Positions 1 through 8,928 of a DNA stretch of 64,000 nt are shown here, piece after piece. Positions within the stretch are counted from its first letter, which is position 1. Each line of letters opens with the position of its first letter. The stretch is taken from the NCBI RefSeq assembly GCF_009746625.1, contig NZ_VWXL01000053.1:1-64000 (forward strand), in the 5' to 3' direction. This stretch comes from Caproicibacter fermentans (GTDB lineage Bacteria; Bacillota; Clostridia; Oscillospirales; Acutalibacteraceae). Below the pieces are notes generated by a model that worked only from the letters and a program-made list of their open reading frames with translations, had not been told where the DNA came from and ran no database searches. The translations under genes were made by a program, and so were the position numbers.

Positions 1-180
1 CAGGAAGGCTAAAAACACATTTGTTTTGCCTTCAAAAAGAGTAGATTCCAGAAAAACAGAAAATGATTGATTTTTCAGCTTCGCTTTACGGCGGAGCTTA
101 GCATTGCTATTCCTATTTCGACGATTTATCTCGCAAAGTTTTCAACAAAAGCTTCGTATTTAGATCACTTTTCAACATAA

Positions 181-220
181 ATGGGGGTGTTGCAAAATTT
201 TCATTTTGCAACACCCCCAT
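181..220 (+). terminator. Rho-independent terminator of an upstream gene
   Basis: A perfect 18-bp inverted repeat (181-198 against 203-220) encloses a 4-base TTTC loop and is followed by TTTGTTTGTTT. The arms begin ATGGGGGTGTTGC. It probably ends transcription of a gene lying left of the window; A-rich sequence on the other side means it could act in both directions. Confidence 0.75.
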
Positions 221-335
221 TTTGTTTGTTTCAGTATGGTTCTTTGGCCCCAAATGGCGGAAGCGGTCGTTACCACTCCGATTACGCTTCTTGCAGGAGG
301 TCTTTTCTACGAGTGAATGTATGCCATCTGTGTTA

Positions 336-378
336 ACGGACCGAATCGTGGAACAGAATCAGAGCAAAGGCTTCTTAA
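336..378 (+). pseudogene. Possible remnant of an ABC-F gene 3' end
   Basis: Bases 336-378 resemble the last codons and 3' flank of the ABC-F gene that ends at 3328. Both copies share GGACCGAATCG, then GGA/GCAGAATCAG with single changes, and a following GCAAAGGCTT; the copy here lacks about 15 bases between them. No open frame survives. It looks like the decayed end of a duplicated copy of the gene or of its flank. The match is short, so chance or a shared 3' element is not excluded. The rest of 221-574 holds no gene that I can support. Confidence 0.4.
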
Positions 379-574
379 ACTGAAAAGTAGACTGAACAAA
401 TTGACCTCACATCATGCTGGTGTTATTCTAAAAAGTCATAATCAAATTTAATGCCGGTAATTGAAGGTGAAATTTATAATATTTTGCAGCCTGAGCACGC
501 GGAGTAAACTGTCGTTTGGCACTCATAATATGGGAAGGCAGACATACCATCGCGCCTGGAGGAGGATTTCGGCA

Positions 575-1306
575 ATGAGAAACATCGCCGCTTTTTTTGA
601 TATTGACGGGACAATCTCCCGTGAAGGTTTAATCAGTGAGATGTTCAAAAAAATGATCAAATACGAGCTGATCAACAGCAGCAAATGGTATATTGAGGTG
701 GAACCGGCCTTTACAAGATGGGACAAGCGTGTCGGCGATTACGACGACTACCTGCAGAAAATGGTAGATATTTATACCGAGACCGTCAAGAACACGGATT
801 CTTTCCATGTTGCCTACATCGCTAAAAAGGTGATTGAGCAAAAGGGGGAACGTGTGTATACCTACACGCGCGAAAGAATTAGGTGGCATAAGGCGCAGGG
901 GCATTTGGTGATCGCTATTTCCGGTTCTCCCATCGAATTGGTGCGCGAGATGTCTGCTAAATACGGCATGGATGACTACAAAGGGACTATCTACCAAGTG
1001 GACGGCAACGGAATCTACAACGGAAAAATAACCCCTATGTGGGATGCCGAAAGCAAACGAAAGGCGGTTCTTGAAATCGCCGAAAAATATCGCATCGACC
1101 TTTCGGCCAGCTATGCTTACGGAGATACGAACGGTGATTTCGCCATGCTGAAGCTCGTCGGCAATCCATTCGTGATCAATCCAACCAGGGAATTGCTTAC
1201 AAATATCCGGAAGGATAAACCGCTCAGCGATAAGATCAGCATTATCGTTGAGCGCAAGGACGTAACATACCGGATGAACGTGGACCGACTCGATCTGCTC
1301 CAGTAA
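575..1306 (+). CDS. HAD-IB family phosphatase (SerB-like)
   Basis: A 243-residue soluble hydrolase of the HAD superfamily, subfamily IB, which includes phosphoserine phosphatases and related small-molecule phosphatases. Motif I is FFDIDGTIS near residues 7-15 with both catalytic aspartates; motif II is AISGSP; motif III/IV is YGDTNGDFAML near the C-terminal third. The cap region between motifs I and II is helical, as in SerB-like enzymes. The ATG at 575 was chosen because GGAGGAGG lies just upstream and the motif follows at once; an open frame runs back to 461 but encodes nothing recognisable. It stands alone. The substrate cannot be told from sequence. Confidence 0.85.
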   Translation: MRNIAAFFDIDGTISREGLISEMFKKMIKYELINSSKWYIEVEPAFTRWDKRVGDYDDYLQKMVDIYTETVKNTDSFHVAYIAKKVIEQKGERVYTYTRERIRWHKAQGHLVIAISGSPIELVREMSAKYGMDDYKGTIYQVDGNGIYNGKITPMWDAESKRKAVLEIAEKYRIDLSASYAYGDTNGDFAMLKLVGNPFVINPTRELLTNIRKDKPLSDKISIIVERKDVTYRMNVDRLDLLQ

Positions 1307-1464
1307 AATCGGTTAACGGTTTTTTGCAAGGAAAGTCAGGCCATGGTAGCCGACGAAATGAGACGGTCAGAAAGTATTTTGAAATTGTGGAAGAAATCGG
1401 ACCGGAGCCGCTTCGATTTGCCCCAAAAACATGAAAGTTTATACCGCGTTTTGGTTTACTTTAT

Positions 1465-1494
1465 TTGACGGACGCCGCCCGCTAAAGGTATAAT
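1465..1494 (+). promoter_or_regulatory. Sigma-A promoter for the ABC-F gene
   Basis: TTGACG (1465-1470), an 18-base spacer and a perfect TATAAT (1489-1494). The -10 box overlaps an in-frame ATG at 1493, which therefore cannot be the translation start of the downstream gene and supports the GTG at 1538. Confidence 0.75.
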
Positions 1495-1537
1495 GAAATT
1501 AATACAGACCATCATGATGCTAAAAGAGGATAATAAT

Positions 1538-3328
1538 GTGCTGCTATTAACTGCGGAAAAGATTCGTAAGAGTTACAATGAAAAAACGCTGCTGAAAGAG
1601 GCTTCCTTTGGGATTAACAGCGGGGATAAGATCGGTTTGATTGGAATCAACGGCGCGGGAAAATCCACTTTGCTGAAGATCATTGCGGGATTGGAACCCC
1701 CCGACGCCGGAACCGTCACAAGATCCGGAGGGGTTCGTGTGGGTTATCTGCCGCAGAATCCGTTGTTCGAAGACGGCGTCACCGTCCTCGGGCAGGTCGT
1801 TCGGGGAATCTCGGAGCAGCAGAGGGAATCGAAAGAATACGAGTGCAAGGCGATCCTCACAAAGCTGGGAATCCATGAATTTGACGCGCCTTTAAGCCGG
1901 CTTTCCGGCGGACAGAAGAAACGTGTTTCACTTGCGAGCGCTCTGGTAACACCGGTGGAAGTGCTGATCCTGGATGAACCCACCAATCACTTGGACAACG
2001 ATATGGTGGACTGGCTGGAAAACTATCTTGCCGGTTATAACGGCGCTCTGCTTATGGTAACGCATGACCGCTATTTTCTGGACCGCGTCACAAATAAAAT
2101 CATGGAATTACACAACGGGAATTTGTATTCCTATCAGGCAAACTACACGAAGTATCTCGAACTCAAAGCGGAACGGGAAAGCATGGTTGCCGCAAGCGAG
2201 CGGAAACGCCAGAGTCTGCTCAAAAAGGAGCTCGCGTGGATCAGCCGGGGAGCCCGCGCACGGGGAACCAAGCAGAAATTCCGGGTGGAACGCTTTGAAA
2301 AGATGAGCTCGGAGTCGGTTGACCTGGAACAGGAAAACCTGCAAATGAATTCCATGAGTTCAAGGCTTGGGAAAAAAATCATTGAGATTTGCGGCGTTTC
2401 CAAGCGTTACGGTGACAGGCAGTTAATCAGTGATTTTTCCTACAACCTGCTGCGCCGGGACCGCATTGGCGTCGTCGGCCCGAATGGCTGCGGAAAATCC
2501 ACGCTGTTGAAAATTATCCTCGGTGCCGTCCCCGCGGATAATGGCGAAGTCCATATCGGGGAGACGGTGCGGATCGGTTATTTTTCGCAGGAATGCGAAG
2601 AAATGGATCCGGCGCTGCGCGTGATGGATTATATCAAAGATATTTCGTCGGAAATTGAAACGCCGGAGGGAACCCTGACGGCATCCCAGATGCTTGAAAA
2701 ATTTCTGTTTTCATCCGACTTGCAGTATACAGCCATCCGAAAACTTTCCGGCGGAGAACGGCGCAGACTGTATCTGCTGGGAATCTTGATGCAGGCGCCG
2801 AATGTTCTGCTTTTCGACGAGCCTACCAATGATCTGGATATTCAGACGCTTACGATTCTTGAGGATTACCTGCAAAATTTCTCAGGCGCGGTCATTGCGG
2901 TATCACATGACCGTTATTTTCTTGATAAGATTGCGGAGCATGTGTTTTCCTTTGAGCAGAATGGAGAAATTCTCGATACCATCGGAGGTTATTCAGACTA
3001 TTTCATACGAAAAGAACAAAGACAGCAGAACGAACCGAAGGCTGCCGTCAGCAGACCAAAATCAAGTCCGCGAGTGAAACCCGGTAAATTGAAATTCTCG
3101 TTCAAAGAGCAGCGCGAATATGAAGGGATTGACGCCGCCGTCGCGGACCTCGAAAATCAGATTTCTCAAATTAACAGTGAAATAGAGCAGGCATCCAGCA
3201 ACTACCTTCTCCTGACGGAGCTGACGACGAAAAAAGAAGCGCTGGAAGCGGAGCTGGATGAGAAAACGGAGCGATGGGTCTATTTAAATGAGCTGGCGGA
3301 CCGAATCGCGGAGCAGAATCAGGATTAA
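1538..3328 (+). CDS. ABC-F family ATPase, Uup-like
   Basis: A cytoplasmic protein of 596 residues with two ABC ATPase domains and no membrane segments, so an ABC-F translation/ribosome-associated factor rather than a transporter. The first domain has Walker A GINGAGKST, signature LSGGQKKR and Walker B LILDEPTNHLD; the second has GPNGCGKST, LSGGERRR and LLFDEPTNDLD. Between them is the basic linker (SRGARARGTKQKFR) that reaches into the ribosome in this family. The last 80 residues form a coiled coil (ADLENQISQINSEIEQ), the hallmark of the Uup branch. GTG 1538 is preferred: AGAGGA precedes it, and the ATG at 1493 lies in the -10 box. The family also contains antibiotic ribosome-protection proteins; nothing specific argues for that here. 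Confidence 0.88.
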   Translation: MLLLTAEKIRKSYNEKTLLKEASFGINSGDKIGLIGINGAGKSTLLKIIAGLEPPDAGTVTRSGGVRVGYLPQNPLFEDGVTVLGQVVRGISEQQRESKEYECKAILTKLGIHEFDAPLSRLSGGQKKRVSLASALVTPVEVLILDEPTNHLDNDMVDWLENYLAGYNGALLMVTHDRYFLDRVTNKIMELHNGNLYSYQANYTKYLELKAERESMVAASERKRQSLLKKELAWISRGARARGTKQKFRVERFEKMSSESVDLEQENLQMNSMSSRLGKKIIEICGVSKRYGDRQLISDFSYNLLRRDRIGVVGPNGCGKSTLLKIILGAVPADNGEVHIGETVRIGYFSQECEEMDPALRVMDYIKDISSEIETPEGTLTASQMLEKFLFSSDLQYTAIRKLSGGERRRLYLLGILMQAPNVLLFDEPTNDLDIQTLTILEDYLQNFSGAVIAVSHDRYFLDKIAEHVFSFEQNGEILDTIGGYSDYFIRKEQRQQNEPKAAVSRPKSSPRVKPGKLKFSFKEQREYEGIDAAVADLENQISQINSEIEQASSNYLLLTELTTKKEALEAELDEKTERWVYLNELADRIAEQNQD

Positions 3329-3449
3329 ATCCGACGTACGGCGCAAAGGCTTTTTGAAGCAGATGCCGGAATCGGGGGCTTTTGCGTACTTCGTCCCTTC
3401 CTATCATTGCGATAGAACCGGGGGACACAGAAATGTGTGAGGAAAATTT

Positions 3450-4280
3450 ATGAGTACATATGATTTGATTGGCTTCGATATGGACGGGACAATATTAAAC
3501 AGCGAAAAGACCATATCCGGCCGCACGCTGGATGCGGTAAACCGCGCGGCCTCTTCGGGCAAGAAGGTGATCCTGTCGACGGGCCGATGCATCAGTGAGC
3601 TGAAAGAGTTTGAAGATCTTCTTCAAAATGTCCGCTACTATGTCTGCGAAAGCGGTGCGCTAATCTATGATACCGCCTTAAAAAGCGTTCTTCACTCGGA
3701 AACTTTTCCTAGGGATACAGTGGAAAGAGTGCTTGAGATTGCGGCGGCGGAAGACGTCATGGTGTATATGATGAGCGCCGGAGCTCCCTTTGCAAACCGA
3801 AGAGAGGTTTCCAATACAAGCCACTTCCATATGGGCCTCTATCAGGATATGATGAATCGCACGGCGAATCAAAAAGACGACCTTGCTGCCTATTACCGGT
3901 CTACTCAGATTCCTGTGGAGAAATTAAATCTGTTCTCGGCCTCCGCCGAGATTCGCGAACGGATTTACGCGCGTATTCGGGAGCTTCCCGTTTCCATCGC
4001 TTACTCGGAAGAAACTTCGCTGGAGCTGTCGCCGCTTCATGTCAGTAAAGCAAGCGGGCTGGTTTGGCTGTGCCGTTATCTTCGGATCCCGCTGGAGCGA
4101 ACCGTCGTCGTCGGTGACGCGGACAACGACGCGGAGGTACTGCGCATCGCGGGCTTATCCGTTGCCATGGGCAATGCGCTGCCGCGGATCAAAAAAATAT
4201 GCGATGTGGTGGTCGCGGACAACGACCACGACGGCTGCGCCGAAGCCGTCGACCGTTATCTGCTTTCAGCAAACTCATAG
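3450..4280 (+). CDS. Cof-type HAD-IIB hydrolase
   Basis: A 276-residue HAD phosphatase of the Cof/YidA type (subfamily IIB), generally acting on sugar phosphates or similar small phosphorylated compounds. Motif I is GFDMDGTIL near residues 8-16, motif II is ILSTGR, and motif IV is VVGDADNDAEVL, followed by the family's typical SVAMGNA stretch and CDVVVADNDHDG near the end. The IIB cap lies between motifs II and III. GAGG lies 7 bases upstream of the ATG. It follows the ABC-F gene in the same direction by about 120 bases, with no clear terminator between, so the two may be co-transcribed. Substrate unknown. Confidence 0.85.
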   Translation: MSTYDLIGFDMDGTILNSEKTISGRTLDAVNRAASSGKKVILSTGRCISELKEFEDLLQNVRYYVCESGALIYDTALKSVLHSETFPRDTVERVLEIAAAEDVMVYMMSAGAPFANRREVSNTSHFHMGLYQDMMNRTANQKDDLAAYYRSTQIPVEKLNLFSASAEIRERIYARIRELPVSIAYSEETSLELSPLHVSKASGLVWLCRYLRIPLERTVVVGDADNDAEVLRIAGLSVAMGNALPRIKKICDVVVADNDHDGCAEAVDRYLLSANS

Positions 4281-4394
4281 GGAGCGAAGTATCAGACGGT
4301 TCCCGGGTCGGCAAACATTCTGACTTTCTGTCCTTATCCGAACAGAATCGTGAAATGAGGCGGAATCCGGGCATTCGGAGGATATAGGTGGAAG

Positions 4395-5558
4395 ATGAAC
4401 ATTCTCGCTTATTCAGAGCTTAATAGTTTCGCATTCGCATTTCTTTTTGTGATATTTTTAAATGTCCGCAACAAAGGTCAAAAATATCTTTATGACCAAA
4501 GGGTATTTTTAACGATGCTGGCATTGAATGCGGTTCTGCTTGTCCTGGACACGATGCAATGGATTCTAATCGGAAAGCCGGGCGCAGTCATGAGGATCCT
4601 TTCGCTGCTGACAGCGACGGTCTACTGCGCGATGACTCCGTTTCCCTGCTTCTTTTGGAGCATCTATGCGGACTATCAGATTTACAAGGACGAAGACCGC
4701 ATTAAAAAACGGTTCGTTCCGATGGTAATTCCTTTAATCCTCAATCTGCTTCTTACTTTTTTGAGCGTTTTCTACGGATTTTTGTTTGTCATCGATCAAA
4801 ATAACATCTACCACCGGGGCGGTCTTTTTTACTTCATGGCCGGCGTCTGCTATTTCTACCTTGTGTATTCCGTCATTTCCATCGTTCGCAACAGAGAGTC
4901 CCTTGAAAAAAAGGTTTACATTTCGCTGCTTTTATTTGCGCTGCCGCCCTTTCTCGGCGGAATCATCCAAGCCTTGTTTTATGGGGTTTCCATTGTGTGG
5001 GCCTGTACGGCGCTTTCCATTATGATTATCTTTCTCAATATTCAAAACAGCCAACTGTACACGGATCCTTTAACCGGGCTTTACAATCGCAGGCAGTTGG
5101 AAAACTATATGCGGGGCTGGATTAAAAACGGCAGGGAGGGCGCCGCGCTCGGAGTCATTATGACGGATTTGGATTCGTTTAAGAGGATCAATGATTCCTG
5201 GGGCCATGATGCCGGGGATCAGGCTCTTGTGGAAGCCGGAAACATTTTGAAAGACAGCTTCAGAAGGGAAGACCTGATCTGCCGCTTTGGAGGAGATGAG
5301 TTTGTCATCGTTTTAAAAATCAAAGAGGGCGGCGATTTAACCGACGCGGTAAAACGGTTGAAAACGAACACGAGAACATTCAATGAACGGACGGAATTTC
5401 CGTATTCAATCAATTTCAGCGTGGGGTTCGACGTTTATGACCGGGAATCCGGAATGTCGGTTCAGCAGTTTATGAAACAGATCGATCTTTTCATGTACGA
5501 AGATAAGAGCCGCAAGAAATCTGCTGAAAAAACCGGTGCCGGCCTCCATAAGATTTGA
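4395..5558 (+). CDS. Membrane-bound diguanylate cyclase (GGDEF)
   Basis: A 387-residue protein predicted to make cyclic di-GMP. The N-terminal 210 residues hold about six hydrophobic segments, forming an uncharacterised membrane sensor module. The GGDEF domain begins near residue 220 (DPLTGLYNRRQLE) and carries the intact active site RFGGDEFVIV near residue 300, with the metal-binding DLDSFKRIND upstream. The allosteric I-site RxxD is not evident directly before the GGDEF. No EAL domain is present. The next gene starts within 40 bases, so the two may share a transcript, although PhzF-type enzymes have no known link to c-di-GMP. Confidence 0.88.
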   Translation: MNILAYSELNSFAFAFLFVIFLNVRNKGQKYLYDQRVFLTMLALNAVLLVLDTMQWILIGKPGAVMRILSLLTATVYCAMTPFPCFFWSIYADYQIYKDEDRIKKRFVPMVIPLILNLLLTFLSVFYGFLFVIDQNNIYHRGGLFYFMAGVCYFYLVYSVISIVRNRESLEKKVYISLLLFALPPFLGGIIQALFYGVSIVWACTALSIMIIFLNIQNSQLYTDPLTGLYNRRQLENYMRGWIKNGREGAALGVIMTDLDSFKRINDSWGHDAGDQALVEAGNILKDSFRREDLICRFGGDEFVIVLKIKEGGDLTDAVKRLKTNTRTFNERTEFPYSINFSVGFDVYDRESGMSVQQFMKQIDLFMYEDKSRKKSAEKTGAGLHKI

Positions 5559-5594
5559 TTGGTACATACGGAAATACCGGAAACGGAGGAAATG

Positions 5595-6497
5595 ATGAAA
5601 AATCTTTATCGCGTTTATCAAATCGACTCATTCACGCAGGAAAAGCTGTCCGGAAACCCCGCCGGGGTGGTTACTAACGCGGACGGATTATCAGACCGGC
5701 AGATGCAGAAAATAGCGCGCGAGCTAAATAATTCCGAAACGGCTTTCATTTTTCAATCGGAAGACGACGCTTACGATGTCGAGGTCCGTTTTTTTACCCC
5801 CATGAAAGAAGTTCCGATTTGCGGCCATGCCACCATCGCCGCACATTATGCAAGAGCGGTCGAAAACCATTTCGGCTCGACGCGGGTATTACAAAAAACC
5901 GGCGCCGGAATTTTACCGGTTGACATCATAAGGGAAAATGACGACTACAAAATTGTCATGACGCAGGGGAGAATAGAGGTACATGATGAGCTACCGGGTA
6001 AGGCAAAACAGGCACTGACCGACGCGTTGGGGATTCGTTTAAGTGATATTCTTGACAACTGCCCGATTGCAATCGCATCGACGGGGCATTCCAAAGTAAT
6101 GGTCGGCATTCGGGATATCAACCTGCTGCATCGTTTGCAGCCCGATATGGCCAGGCTTGTAAAACTGAGTAACGAGATCGGCTGCAATGGGTATTATGTT
6201 TTTACCATGAATCGGAGCGAAACGCCGATGATACACGGAAGAATGTTTGCGCCTGCGATTGGAATTGATGAGGACCCTGTAACGGGGAACGCAAACGGGC
6301 CCCTCGGCGCTTATTTGGTTCACTATGGGTTAGCAGATCATAACGGAGCTCTGCTTGCTTTTTACGCGGTACAAGGCGAGGCGATCGGCCGGCCGGGCAC
6401 AATGGAAGTTCAGGTAAAAATCGAGAATGGCAAACCCGCGGAAGTTAAAATAATCGGTCATGCCGTGATTGCGCTTTCTGCAGAACTGATGCTTTAG
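5595..6497 (+). CDS. PhzF-family isomerase/epimerase-like protein
   Basis: A protein of 300 residues of the PhzF fold (two diaminopimelate epimerase-like domains), a family of cofactor-free isomerases including phenazine biosynthesis PhzF. The N-terminus has VYQIDSFTQEKLSGNPAGVV, then LNNSETAF with the conserved catalytic glutamate, PICGHATIAAH, and in the second half DEDPVTGNANGPLGAYL; all are family signatures. GGAGGA at 5585-5590 suits ATG 5595 better than the adjacent ATG at 5592. No phenazine genes are nearby, so this is a generic family member with an unknown substrate. The 150 bases downstream hold no gene before the T-box leader. Confidence 0.82.
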   Translation: MKNLYRVYQIDSFTQEKLSGNPAGVVTNADGLSDRQMQKIARELNNSETAFIFQSEDDAYDVEVRFFTPMKEVPICGHATIAAHYARAVENHFGSTRVLQKTGAGILPVDIIRENDDYKIVMTQGRIEVHDELPGKAKQALTDALGIRLSDILDNCPIAIASTGHSKVMVGIRDINLLHRLQPDMARLVKLSNEIGCNGYYVFTMNRSETPMIHGRMFAPAIGIDEDPVTGNANGPLGAYLVHYGLADHNGALLAFYAVQGEAIGRPGTMEVQVKIENGKPAEVKIIGHAVIALSAELML

Positions 6498-6647
6498 CGC
6501 TCTCGCCAGAGCAGGCCGTGCGGGCAACGAGACGGATGAGCTTCCCGCGATGTTATGGCATACTCGGAAAATCGCGGAGAAATCATATGACAGCGAAAGC
6601 ACTGATTGGCCGCCGCGATGAATTCTGAATCAAATTCAGTTGCAGCG

Positions 6648-6676
6648 TTGACTTTTTGACGGGTTCGAGCTATAAT
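6648..6676 (+). promoter_or_regulatory. Promoter of the T-box/ilvE transcript
   Basis: TTGACT (6648-6653), a 17-base spacer and a perfect TATAAT (6671-6676). The predicted start near 6683 sits just before the T-box stem I. Confidence 0.8.
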
Positions 6677-6687
6677 AGCTTCAATTA

Positions 6688-6960
6688 AAAAATATCAAAA
6701 GCTGAGAAGAAGAGCAGTACCCGTTTTTGGATGCGCAGAGAGAAGATGGCCGGTGCAAATCTTCGGGAAAAAAACAGGGAAGTCGTTTCCGAGCTGTTGA
6801 ACCGAACGAATCCATTCGCTAAGTTTTACCGGAGCTCCGACCGTTAGCGCGGAAAGCAGTGCTTTGCTCTGCTGATGAGTGCAGAGAGTATCTTCTCTGA
6901 ATTAGGTGGTACCACGGATTTCAGATTCGCCCTAAGCTTTTTGGCTTAGGGCTTTTCGTT
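6688..6960 (+). promoter_or_regulatory. T-box riboswitch, probably valine-specific
   Basis: A tRNA-sensing leader that controls the aminotransferase gene by transcription antitermination. Stem I shows GAAGAAGAGCAGTA, the AGAGA-rich bulge, GATGG with GGTGCAAATC, and the 3' side GGGAAGTCGTTTCCGAGCTG. The specifier lies after GGGAA and reads GTC (6782-6784), a valine codon. The T-box proper, AGGTGGTACCACGG, is at 6904-6917. It is followed by a terminator stem, GCCCTAAGC (6929-6937) against GCTTAGGGC (6944-6952), and TTTTCGTTT. The codon reading rests on alignment from memory to other T-boxes, so the amino acid is less certain than the element itself. Confidence 0.93.
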
Positions 6961-7028
6961 TACGCGGATGGCCGCTAAATTGGCAGTATTTACAGTACTT
7001 TTAATAAAATACAGAAAGGTCGTTTAAG

Positions 7029-8054
7029 ATGGAAAAGAAAAATCTCGACTGGGCGAATCTTGATTTCAGCTATAAAAAGACAGACAAGAGATTCGTTTCA
7101 AATTTTCGTAACGGGGCATGGGACGAGGGAAAACTGACCGAAGACGATACCGTGACAATCAGCGAATGCGCAGGCGTTCTGCAGTACTCCCAGTCTTGTT
7201 TCGAAGGCCTGAAGGCGTACACGACGGAGGACGGGCGAATTGTGGCGTTTCGTCCAGACATGAATGCGAAACGAATGGAAAACAGCGCGAAAAGACTGGA
7301 AATGCCGACGTTTCCGCCGGAAAGGTTCATTGACGCGGTCGTTCGGACCGTAAAGGCGAACGCGGGCTATGTTCCGCCGTTCGGCTCCGGTGCGACGCTT
7401 TATGTACGCCCGTATATGTTCGCAAGCGGCCCGGTGATCGGCGTTGCCCCGTCCGACGAATATCAGTTCCGCATTTTCTCAACGCCGGTCGGGCCGTATT
7501 TCAAAGGCGGCGCGCGCCCGCTGACCCTTTGCGTCAGCGACTTTGACCGGGCGGCGCCGAACGGCACCGGGCATATCAAGGCGGGACTGAATTATGCCAT
7601 GAGCCTTCACGCGATTGTTACGGCGCATAAAAACGGATTCAACGAAAATATGTACCTTGATGCGGCGACTCATACCAAGGTTGAGGAAACCGGCGGCGCA
7701 AATATTATCTTTGTCACAAAGGACAATAAAATTGTAACGCCAAAGTCCGGCAGCATCCTCCCGTCGATTACCAGACTTTCCCTTTTGGAAATTGCCAGGG
7801 ATTATCTTGGCCTTGAAGTGGAAGAAAGAGAAGTTTACTTTGAGGAAGTCAAGGACTTTGCCGAATGCGGCCTTTGCGGCACGGCGGCCGTCATCTCGCC
7901 GGTCGGCAAAATTGTGGACCACGGGAAGGAAATCTGCATGCCGAGCGGAATGCAGAATATGGGGCCGATTACAAAGAAGCTGTACGACACGTTAACTGGA
8001 ATTCAGATGGGCCGGGTCGAAGGACCGAAGGGTTGGATCAAAGTAATCGAATGA
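7029..8054 (+). CDS. ilvE: Branched-chain amino acid aminotransferase
   Basis: A 341-residue fold-type IV PLP enzyme that interconverts valine, leucine and isoleucine with their 2-oxo acids. Length and motifs match the larger BCAT class found in animals and Firmicutes: YSQSCFEGLKAY, RPDMNAKRM, LYVRPYMF, then NGTGHIKAGLNYAMS, with the PLP-binding lysine in this segment. KVEETGGANIIF and CGTAAVISPVG form the cofactor phosphate and substrate sites. GAAAGG lies upstream of the ATG. The T-box leader directly upstream implies induction when a branched-chain aminoacyl-tRNA, likely Val, is uncharged. A terminator follows, so it is probably transcribed alone. Confidence 0.95.
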   Translation: MEKKNLDWANLDFSYKKTDKRFVSNFRNGAWDEGKLTEDDTVTISECAGVLQYSQSCFEGLKAYTTEDGRIVAFRPDMNAKRMENSAKRLEMPTFPPERFIDAVVRTVKANAGYVPPFGSGATLYVRPYMFASGPVIGVAPSDEYQFRIFSTPVGPYFKGGARPLTLCVSDFDRAAPNGTGHIKAGLNYAMSLHAIVTAHKNGFNENMYLDAATHTKVEETGGANIIFVTKDNKIVTPKSGSILPSITRLSLLEIARDYLGLEVEEREVYFEEVKDFAECGLCGTAAVISPVGKIVDHGKEICMPSGMQNMGPITKKLYDTLTGIQMGRVEGPKGWIKVIE

Positions 8055-8209
8055 ACCCCGTTCTGCGAATCAAGGCGCACTGGAGCCGAAGGTTATTGAA
8101 AAGTCCGGCGAAAGCCGGGCAAAAGGGAGACAATGCGGGTCGAACTTGCGCGGACGCGGGTCGGCGATCCGCGTTCGGGACTTCCGCCTGTCATCACGGT
8201 GGGCAAAAC

Positions 8210-8255
8210 AAAGGGGTGCCGGTCTGAAAAAACAGATCGGCATCCCTTTTTGTTT
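8210..8255 (+). terminator. Terminator after ilvE
   Basis: AAAGGGGTGCCGGTCTG pairs, with one G-T pair and one mismatch, with CAGATCGGCATCCCTTTT across an A6 loop; TTTTTGTTTT follows. Between ilvE and this hairpin (8055-8209) there is no gene, but there are two GC-rich stems: CCGGC-GAAA-GCCGG at about 8104-8117, and CGCGG against CCGCG further on. Confidence 0.85.
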
Positions 8256-8270
8256 TACTTCCCGCCCCGT

Positions 8271-8702
8271 TCAGTCTTTTGGGGCATAAAAAAACGTGGT
8301 GTTATCCACGATTTTGCACCATGTCTGGTGCTCCAGAACATGAATGATGTCGTTTCGCTTGACGCCCTTTCCGATCGCTTTTGAAAGATCGGAGATATGA
8401 ATGAGTTTATTTGCGTTTTGCTGGAAAACGACGAGCAGCCGGTCCGCCAGATCTTCCGTGTTGGAGGAAGAGGCCTTTGTTTTGGTCTTAGCGCCAACCA
8501 GACATTCCGGATGTTTTCTAAAATAAAGAACGCAGATGGCCTTGATCCGGCTGAGCAGCATGGGAGAAAGGTGAATTAATTCCGGCAGCTCTTCAAACCT
8601 GCAGCCCATCAGGTCACGCATTCGTTTAAAACCGTGAAGATCGCAATAGCTTAAAAACGCGGTGTAGCTGTCGCCACAATAGATTTGCTTAATTTCGTCC
8701 AT
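8271..8702 (-). CDS. Hypothetical protein, 143 residues
   Basis: I do not recognise this protein. It is soluble, without signal peptide or membrane segment, and looks mostly helical. The N-terminal half (DLMGCRFEELPELIHLSPMLLSRIKAIC) is reminiscent of small helix-hairpin-helix or SAP-like nucleic-acid-binding modules, and the C-terminal half (LIHISDLSKAIGKGVKRNDIIHVLE) could be a winged-helix-like fold; both are weak impressions. A strong promoter and an AAAGGA ribosome site precede the ATG, so it is very likely expressed on its own. It converges on ilvE, sharing the terminator region. Confidence 0.7.
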   Translation of the reverse strand: MDEIKQIYCGDSYTAFLSYCDLHGFKRMRDLMGCRFEELPELIHLSPMLLSRIKAICVLYFRKHPECLVGAKTKTKASSSNTEDLADRLLVVFQQNANKLIHISDLSKAIGKGVKRNDIIHVLEHQTWCKIVDNTTFFYAPKD

Positions 8703-8740
8703 TCAATCTGTCCTTTCGATTCCGTATGACACAAATAATA

Positions 8741-8769
8741 ATTCTACTCGGATTCCCGGGTCTATTCAA
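8741..8769 (-). promoter_or_regulatory. Promoter for the 143-residue protein
   Basis: On the minus strand: TTGAAT (8764-8769), a 17-base spacer, TAGAAT (8741-8746), about 38 bases before the start codon. Confidence 0.65.
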
Positions 8770-8928
8770 GACTTGACATTTCTTAAAAAATTGCTTGTGA
8801 GGACTTTATTCGGGAAGATCGTCATAAAATTGTCATGGAATCGAGGAGAGCCCGGCTTCCGGAAATCCCCGAGAAGCAGCTTCCCATGAAACGGTGCGCT
8901 GGGGTCGGCGATATTTTCCGACCGGATT

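Noticed and set aside
1343-1468. A 41-residue frame with AAGGAAAG upstream
   Set aside because: It overlaps the -35 box of the ABC-F promoter, has no known relatives, and is too short to support.
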